Source: DASVWH01 sp036389715 (GTDB lineage Bacteria; Acidobacteriota; Blastocatellia; Pyrinomonadales; Pyrinomonadaceae). Taken from it: a stretch of 24,226 nt of DNA. The stretch lies in assembly GCA_036389715.1 (NCBI GenBank), contig DASVWH010000016.1, positions 1-24,226 on the forward strand, read 5' to 3'. The notes below the pieces were generated by a model, which made no database searches, was not told where the DNA came from, and saw nothing but the letters and a program-made list of their open reading frames with translations. Below are positions 15,754 through 24,226 of the stretch, one piece after another. The translations under genes and the position numbers were made by a program. Within the stretch, counting starts at the first letter, position 1. Each line of letters opens with the position of its first letter.

Positions 15754-16341
15754 ATGGCTTTAGTCCCGATGGTCGTCGAGCAAACGTCGCGTGGCGAACG
15801 CGCCTTCGATATTTTCTCGCGCCTCTTGAAAGACAACATCATCTTTTTGGGAACTCCGATTGACGACCAGATAGCGAACCTGATCGTCGCACAGCTGCTC
15901 TTCCTCGAAGCGGAAGACCCGGAGAAGGACATCAATCTCTACATCAACAGTCCGGGCGGTTCCATCACCGCCGGGATGGCCATCTACGACACGATGCAGT
16001 TCATCCGGCCCGACGTGACGACCATCTGCGTGGGCCAGTGTGCTTCGATGGGCGCGCTGCTTTTGACGGCGGGTGCGAAGGGCAAACGCTTTGCGCTGCC
16101 CAACTCGCGCATCCTGATTCACCAGCCTTCAGTCAGCGGCATCAGCGGCCAGGCGACCGACATCAAGATTCACGCCGAAGAGATCATCAGGATGCGTGAG
16201 CTGACCTCGCAGATCATCGCCAAGCATACGGGCCAGCCCTACGAGACGGTCGAGCGCGACGTTGACCGCGACCGCATCATGTCCTCGATGCAGGCCAAGG
16301 AGTACGGCCTGATTGACGAAGTAATCGCGCACCGCGAGTAG
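15754..16341 (+). CDS. clpP: ATP-dependent Clp protease proteolytic subunit
   Basis: The 195-residue serine peptidase forms the tetradecameric barrel that degrades substrates fed by ClpX. The catalytic triad is Ser98 (GQCASMGA), His123 (ILIHQP) and Asp173 (in ERDVDRDR), aligning with E. coli S111, H136 and D185. It has no long propeptide: the start MALVPMVVEQTSRGERAFD matches the mature E. coli end. AGGTAAT precedes the ATG. The gene is 79 bp after tig, with a possible weak promoter between them (TTGACG 15711-15716, poor -10). clpX follows 182 bp later. Confidence 0.97.
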   Translation: MALVPMVVEQTSRGERAFDIFSRLLKDNIIFLGTPIDDQIANLIVAQLLFLEAEDPEKDINLYINSPGGSITAGMAIYDTMQFIRPDVTTICVGQCASMGALLLTAGAKGKRFALPNSRILIHQPSVSGISGQATDIKIHAEEIIRMRELTSQIIAKHTGQPYETVERDVDRDRIMSSMQAKEYGLIDEVIAHRE

Positions 16342-16349
16342 CTTCACTC

Positions 16350-16364
16350 CGGGGGCGGCCCCCG
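16350..16364 (+). other. Short GC hairpin after clpP
   Basis: CGGGGG and CCCCCG pair around a CGG loop just after the clpP stop. No T tract follows, so it is more likely an mRNA-stabilising or attenuating hairpin than a full terminator. The remainder of the 182-bp clpP-clpX gap shows no clear promoter or gene. Confidence 0.35.
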
Positions 16365-16523
16365 AAGGTTCCGGCAGGAACGATTGGTCAGACGGCGCAT
16401 TCCTCTGCCGCGAATGCGTCCGCCGCGGCAGTCAAATCATCGCGGGGACGGACGGCTCAAACGGCCCCGGCGTTCCCCCAAAACTTAAGCTCGATTCACT
16501 TCAACGGAGTTCCCCAGACGCCT

Positions 16524-17768
<1,245 letters not shown>

Positions 17769-17807
17769 ACCCTTTTCGCCGCCGCCGGGCCCGAAAAGAA
17801 AGCTCCG

Positions 17808-17858
17808 AAAATAGAGCAGGAGAAAAGTATTGACAATGCTTTTCTCCTGCTCTATTTT
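17808..17858 (+). terminator. Intrinsic terminator after clpX
   Basis: Arms at 17808-17827 and 17839-17858 make a perfect 20-bp stem (right arm CTTTTCTCCTGCTCTATTTT) with an 11-nt loop that can pair a little further (ATTG/CAAT). The right arm ends in TTTT. The stem is AT-rich at its base and symmetric, so it could also stop transcription from the other side, though no minus-strand gene lies there. Confidence 0.88.
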
Positions 17859-17876
17859 CTGCATGCTTTTCGTTGC

Positions 17877-18081
17877 TATAGAGGCATGGGCCGCGTTGCT
17901 GGTCCACACCTTCCGCCGGAACAGAAACTCTCCGACAACCGGCCCAGAGCTGTACAGTTGATCTTCCTACAAATTGATTGTGAGCCGTGGTGAAGCCCTT
18001 CGCCGTGGCTCCTACTCGTTTGACCGCTTGCTCTGTAAGCGAGCGGCAGACTCTGTCTCGCAACCCAGGGAGGCTTAGCAA
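17877..18081 (+). promoter_or_regulatory. Possible promoter and structured 5' leader of the secreted-protein gene
   Basis: An extended -10 (TGCTATAGA, 17874-17882) follows the terminator but has no good -35. Downstream, 17982-18011 folds as a continuous hairpin: GAGCC, a G-T wobble pair step, GGTGAA, loop GCCC, TTCGCC, GT, GGCTC. A second weaker hairpin lies near 18024-18046. The leader would be about 190 nt. No known riboswitch class is recognised. Confidence 0.35.
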
Positions 18082-18525
18082 ATGCATTCGACGCTGCTTC
18101 TATTTTTACTGACTTTGACTCTTTTCGGGCTTCAATGTGAAGGCTGCGGCTGTCCGCAGCAGGGCGGGCCCGGCTCCAGTTACCCGCCGATCAGGCAGGG
18201 GGTCAAGCAGTACCAGCCCTACAACGTCAGAGCCCGCTTCGACCCTTACAGGGAGGGTGGGATAATCGTCATCGAGTGGAACGACAGCTCAGTCAACAAG
18301 GACGGCTACGCGGTTTTACGCTGCCAGGTCAACTGCATCAACCAGAGCAATCAGTGCCTCGAACAGAGCTTCGCCTGGCTGACGGATCAATACTTCTCGG
18401 GCACTTCATTCCATGACCGGATTTTCGTGCCGGGAGTAACGTACTGGTACATGGTGAAAAATCGCTATAACGGCCGGTGGATGAACTCAACGAACTGCTA
18501 TCAATTCACTGCGCCCTATAGATAG
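18082..18525 (+). CDS. Small secreted Cys-containing protein with fibronectin-III-like fold
   Basis: The 147-residue protein begins with a hydrophobic signal-like segment (residues 3-18) followed by a cysteine cluster (C19, C22, C24). The lipobox is not canonical. Residues about 46-147 have the rhythm of a fibronectin type III domain: IIVIEWNDSS, DGYAVLRCQ, then FVPGVTYWYMVKNRYNG. Four further cysteines (C81, C85, C92, C139) could make disulfides outside the cytoplasm. The ATG has an excellent GGAGG 8 nt upstream. It lies between the clpX terminator and lon on the same strand and seems to be its own transcription unit, an unexpected neighbour for cytoplasmic proteases. The function is unknown. 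Confidence 0.75.
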   Translation: MHSTLLLFLLTLTLFGLQCEGCGCPQQGGPGSSYPPIRQGVKQYQPYNVRARFDPYREGGIIVIEWNDSSVNKDGYAVLRCQVNCINQSNQCLEQSFAWLTDQYFSGTSFHDRIFVPGVTYWYMVKNRYNGRWMNSTNCYQFTAPYR

Positions 18526-18641
18526 GGTCCGACCTTCGAGCTGCCTGCCCTGCGGTCGCGGGAGCAAGCCGAGGGGCCAGCCTGCGCGCGGGCAGACGGA
18601 TGCCTCATCTTTTGCCGGTGGCGCGGGCGGGAGAAATGGTC

Positions 18642-18700
18642 TACAATTGGATTGTTTGACGAAGAGGGCGAGACGGCACAAATCGGCTCGCCCTTCTTCG
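18642..18700 (+). promoter_or_regulatory. Possible lon promoter -10 and start-site hairpin
   Basis: TACAAT (18642-18647) is a good -10 but lacks a recognisable -35 at normal distance. Just beyond the predicted start, 18660-18672 pairs with 18687-18700 (CGAAGAGGGCGAG with CTCGCCCTTCTTCG, one bulge). The hairpin would be at the very 5' end of the lon mRNA. No CIRCE or sigma32-type sequence was recognised. Confidence 0.35.
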
Positions 18701-18742
18701 CAGGTTACAGACGCTTCTGGCTATCGAAAGTTGAATTGAAGT

Positions 18743-21178
<2,436 letters not shown>

Positions 21179-21195
21179 AACTAAACCCGGAGAGA

Positions 21196-21234
21196 GCGGG
21201 CTCCCCAAGCGCCGTTGTTCGCTTCAGAGCCCGC
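21196..21234 (+). terminator. Terminator-like hairpin after lon
   Basis: GCGGGCTC (21196-21203) pairs with GAGCCCGC (21227-21234), and AAGCG pairs with CGCTT inside. The tail CCCTCTTC is pyrimidine-rich but T-poor, so termination may be partial or Rho-aided. The rest of the 211-bp gap to the next gene shows nothing clear. Confidence 0.5.
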
Positions 21235-21389
21235 CCCTCTTCACCAAGACATCAGCCTTCACCTCGCACGGGCCGCCACTTCGAGCGGCGCTAATTCGTC
21301 ACACAACATGTGCCGCGCCGGAAGCATCGCCCCCGGAGCAACCGGGCCTGATTCCGCACGGCGCAGATTAAAATTATGGAGCAGACAAA

Positions 21390-21842
21390 ATGAGCGAAAA
21401 ACATGAGGACGCGAATCTGATACTCAAGCTGTATGAGCTGCGGCGCGAGGAGGTCATGCGCGCGGCGCGCAACTGGTTCATCGGCGAGTTTAACCCTGAG
21501 AGCTTGCAGGACATCTCCGACGCCGTGATGGGCGAGCACAGCGCGCACTACCGGATGGTCACGACCTACTGGGAGATGGCCGCCTCCTTCGTCACCAACG
21601 GGGCGATTGACGAAAAGATGTTCAACGACGCCAACGGCGAGCACAACGTCATTTACGCCAAAATCGAGCCCTTCGTCGCCGAGATTCGGAGCACCCAGGG
21701 CATGCCGCAGTACATGCAGCACCTGGAAAAAATCGTCATGAGCGCCCCTGACGCCAAGGAGCGCATGGCGGCCCTGCGCGAGCGCTTCAAGCAGATGGCC
21801 GCGACGCGCGCCGCCTCATCGAAGACTGCCCAGGCCGGATAA
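21390..21842 (+). CDS. Conserved-looking hypothetical cytoplasmic protein
   Basis: The 150-residue protein has no signal peptide or membrane segment and looks mostly helical. I do not recognise its family. The segment from about 33 to 100 (FNPESLQDISDAVMGEHSAH, then YRMVTTYWEMAASFVTNGAI) is rich in aromatic and acidic residues. The C-terminus is a basic Ala-rich helix (ERMAALRERFKQMAATRAA). The start is firm, with GGAG 8 nt before the ATG. It lies between lon and engB on the same strand, where many bacteria have no gene or a second lon. A role in protein quality control or ribosome biogenesis would be a guess from position only. Confidence 0.8.
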   Translation: MSEKHEDANLILKLYELRREEVMRAARNWFIGEFNPESLQDISDAVMGEHSAHYRMVTTYWEMAASFVTNGAIDEKMFNDANGEHNVIYAKIEPFVAEIRSTQGMPQYMQHLEKIVMSAPDAKERMAALRERFKQMAATRAASSKTAQAG

Positions 21843-21851
21843 AACCCTGAC

Positions 21852-21906
21852 CGGGCGGCGCGTGACCTGACGGATACATCTTTGCCAGCCGGTCACGCGC
21901 CGCCCG
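21852..21906 (+). terminator. Strong GC hairpin between the hypothetical gene and engB
   Basis: Arms at 21852-21867 and 21891-21906 make a perfect 16-bp stem (CGGGCGGCGCGTGACC) with a 23-nt loop. No T tract follows (TCGTCTCTC), so it may be an imperfect terminator or an mRNA processing/stability element. It ends only 15 nt before the engB start codon and could limit ribosome access there. Confidence 0.55.
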
Positions 21907-21921
21907 TCGTCTCTCATCCGT

Positions 21922-22509
21922 ATGAAAGTTACCGGCACGGAATTTATCAAGAGCGCCTTCGAGGAGAGCCATTGGCCCGCGGGCAGCATGCCGGAGATAG
22001 CCTTCCTCGGGCGCTCGAACGTCGGCAAATCGAGCCTGATTAATTCCCTGCTCGGCGTCAAGGGGCTGGCCCGCACCTCGTCTACGCCGGGGCGCACGCA
22101 GGCGCTCAACTTCTTTCTGATTAATAATCGTTTCCGTTTCGTAGACCTTCCCGGCTACGGCTATGCGCGGGTCCCCAAAAACATCAGGGCCGAGTGGGGC
22201 CAGATGGCGACGAACTACCTTGCCAAGCGGACACAGCTTGTGCTATCAATTCAGATCGTAGATTCGCGTCACGAACCCACGACATTGGACTTGCAGCTTC
22301 AAGAGTGGCTTCAGCATCATGCGAAGCCGCAGGCCCTGGTTGCCACGAAGTCCGACAAGCTCTCTAACAACGAGTTGCGAAAAAACCTTGAGCGGACGAA
22401 ACGCCTGCTCAGTGCGGAGCAAGTGATAGCTTATTCCGCCACGACCGGAAAAGGGCGCGACCAGGTGTGGCGGGCGATTGAAGAGGCGTTGGCTAATTTT
22501 CGATTTTAG
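21922..22509 (+). CDS. engB: Ribosome biogenesis GTP-binding protein EngB/YsxC
   Basis: The 195-residue GTPase assists late assembly of the large ribosomal subunit. G motifs are complete: G1 GRSNVGKS (30-37), G2 threonine in SSTPGRTQ, G3 DLPG (75-78, followed by YGYARVP), G4 TKSD (142-145) and G5 YSATTGKG. The N-terminus MKVTGTEFIKSA aligns with B. subtilis YsxC from its first residue, supporting this ATG. No Shine-Dalgarno sequence is visible: the 15 bases upstream are pyrimidine-rich and follow directly on a 16-bp hairpin. The lon-engB order is shared with B. subtilis (lonA-ysxC). Confidence 0.96.
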   Translation: MKVTGTEFIKSAFEESHWPAGSMPEIAFLGRSNVGKSSLINSLLGVKGLARTSSTPGRTQALNFFLINNRFRFVDLPGYGYARVPKNIRAEWGQMATNYLAKRTQLVLSIQIVDSRHEPTTLDLQLQEWLQHHAKPQALVATKSDKLSNNELRKNLERTKRLLSAEQVIAYSATTGKGRDQVWRAIEEALANFRF

Positions 22510-22917
22510 ATTTGTGCTTTCCGGCCGGACGCGCTAAGATTCAGTTCGCAAATCATCAATCTAACATCGAAGCTCTGGAATCCCTTAACCCCCTTTGGTT
22601 TTCTTACAAATTTGTCACAGGGCCACGCGCGGGATAAGAGCGGCATCTTATTGCTGCCATGATTATTCCCGCGACAATTTAAGCGGACTACGAAGCGAGC
22701 CAGTAGGGCAGCAACCAGTCACCTCGCGTTTGATTGCCGGCGGCAGACGCCCCACACGCGCCTCCTGCCAGCGAGCACGCAGATAGGTTTCATTCCCGAT
22801 TCACCAGCGTCGGCATAAATCAATTGACAATAACCCGGTATTCAAACCGTAAAGAGATGCTCATCAAGTAGGCGGCCAGGAGGGGAACCTTCTGGGCCGC
22901 GCAAGAGAAGAACTGAA
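22510..22917 (+). promoter_or_regulatory. Gene-free 408-bp region upstream of rho
   Basis: No gene was found here. A perfect -35 TTGACA (22824-22829) lies 89 bp before rho, but the -10 at 17 bp reads CCGTAA and is poor. A further candidate is TTGTCA near 22613 with TAAGAG 17 bp on. A C-rich, G-poor patch (about 22745-22785, GACGCCCCACACGCGCCTCC) could act as a Rho-binding site. By family knowledge rho is often autoregulated by Rho-dependent termination in a long leader, so this region may be that leader. Confidence 0.4.

Positions 22918-24226
<1,309 letters not shown>

Overview
The window looks like a high-GC chromosomal segment of an acidobacterium, probably class Blastocatellia (subdivision 4, near Pyrinomonadaceae/RB41). 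That placement rests on recalled 16S signatures (for example the stretch around E. coli 800-830, which reads GATGGATGCTTGGTGT on the rRNA strand). The style of the ECF sigma/anti-sigma operons and secreted proteins fits the same group. No database search was possible.

Layout. (1) 1-1011, minus strand: the 5' two thirds of a 16S rRNA gene, running off the left edge. Behind it lies a leader of about 480 nt with a boxA and two tandem promoters (P1 with an AT-rich UP element, P2). (2) 1716-3185, plus strand: a CbxX/CfqX-type AAA+ ATPase with a TerB-like N-terminal segment, closed by a 21-bp bidirectional terminator. (3) 3302-5859, minus strand: an operon of ECF sigma factor, zinc-finger anti-sigma factor and exported protein. 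(4) 6185-9830, minus strand: a four-gene ABC-2 operon (ATPase-permease-ATPase-permease) with overlapping or nearly touching genes. (5) 10029-13724, minus strand: a second ECF operon. It holds a sigma factor, a 913-residue protein joining a zinc-finger anti-sigma domain, one membrane helix, a FecR domain and a large DUF3352-like exported part, and a small exported protein. (6) 14006-24226, plus strand: tRNA-Leu(UAG), tig, clpP, clpX, a small secreted fibronectin-III-like protein, lon, a conserved-looking unknown, engB/ysxC and the first 436 codons of rho.

How it fits together. The right half is a protein quality-control block: nascent-chain chaperone, ClpXP protease and Lon protease. It continues into ribosome assembly (EngB) and transcription termination (Rho). 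The lon-engB adjacency and tig-clp linkage are known from many bacteria. The left half holds envelope-sensing and transport modules. Two ECF operons, each coding for an anti-sigma factor with the same HX3CX2C zinc-binding signature, flank the ABC operon. This suggests, but does not prove, that envelope stress or membrane state controls the locus.

The least explained items are the FecR/DUF3352 fusion, the exported protein of the first ECF operon, the TerB/CbxX ATPase beside the rRNA promoter, the heptamer inverted repeats at 9871-10017, and the two unknown genes inserted around lon. No mobile elements, CRISPR arrays or clear signs of recent horizontal transfer were seen.
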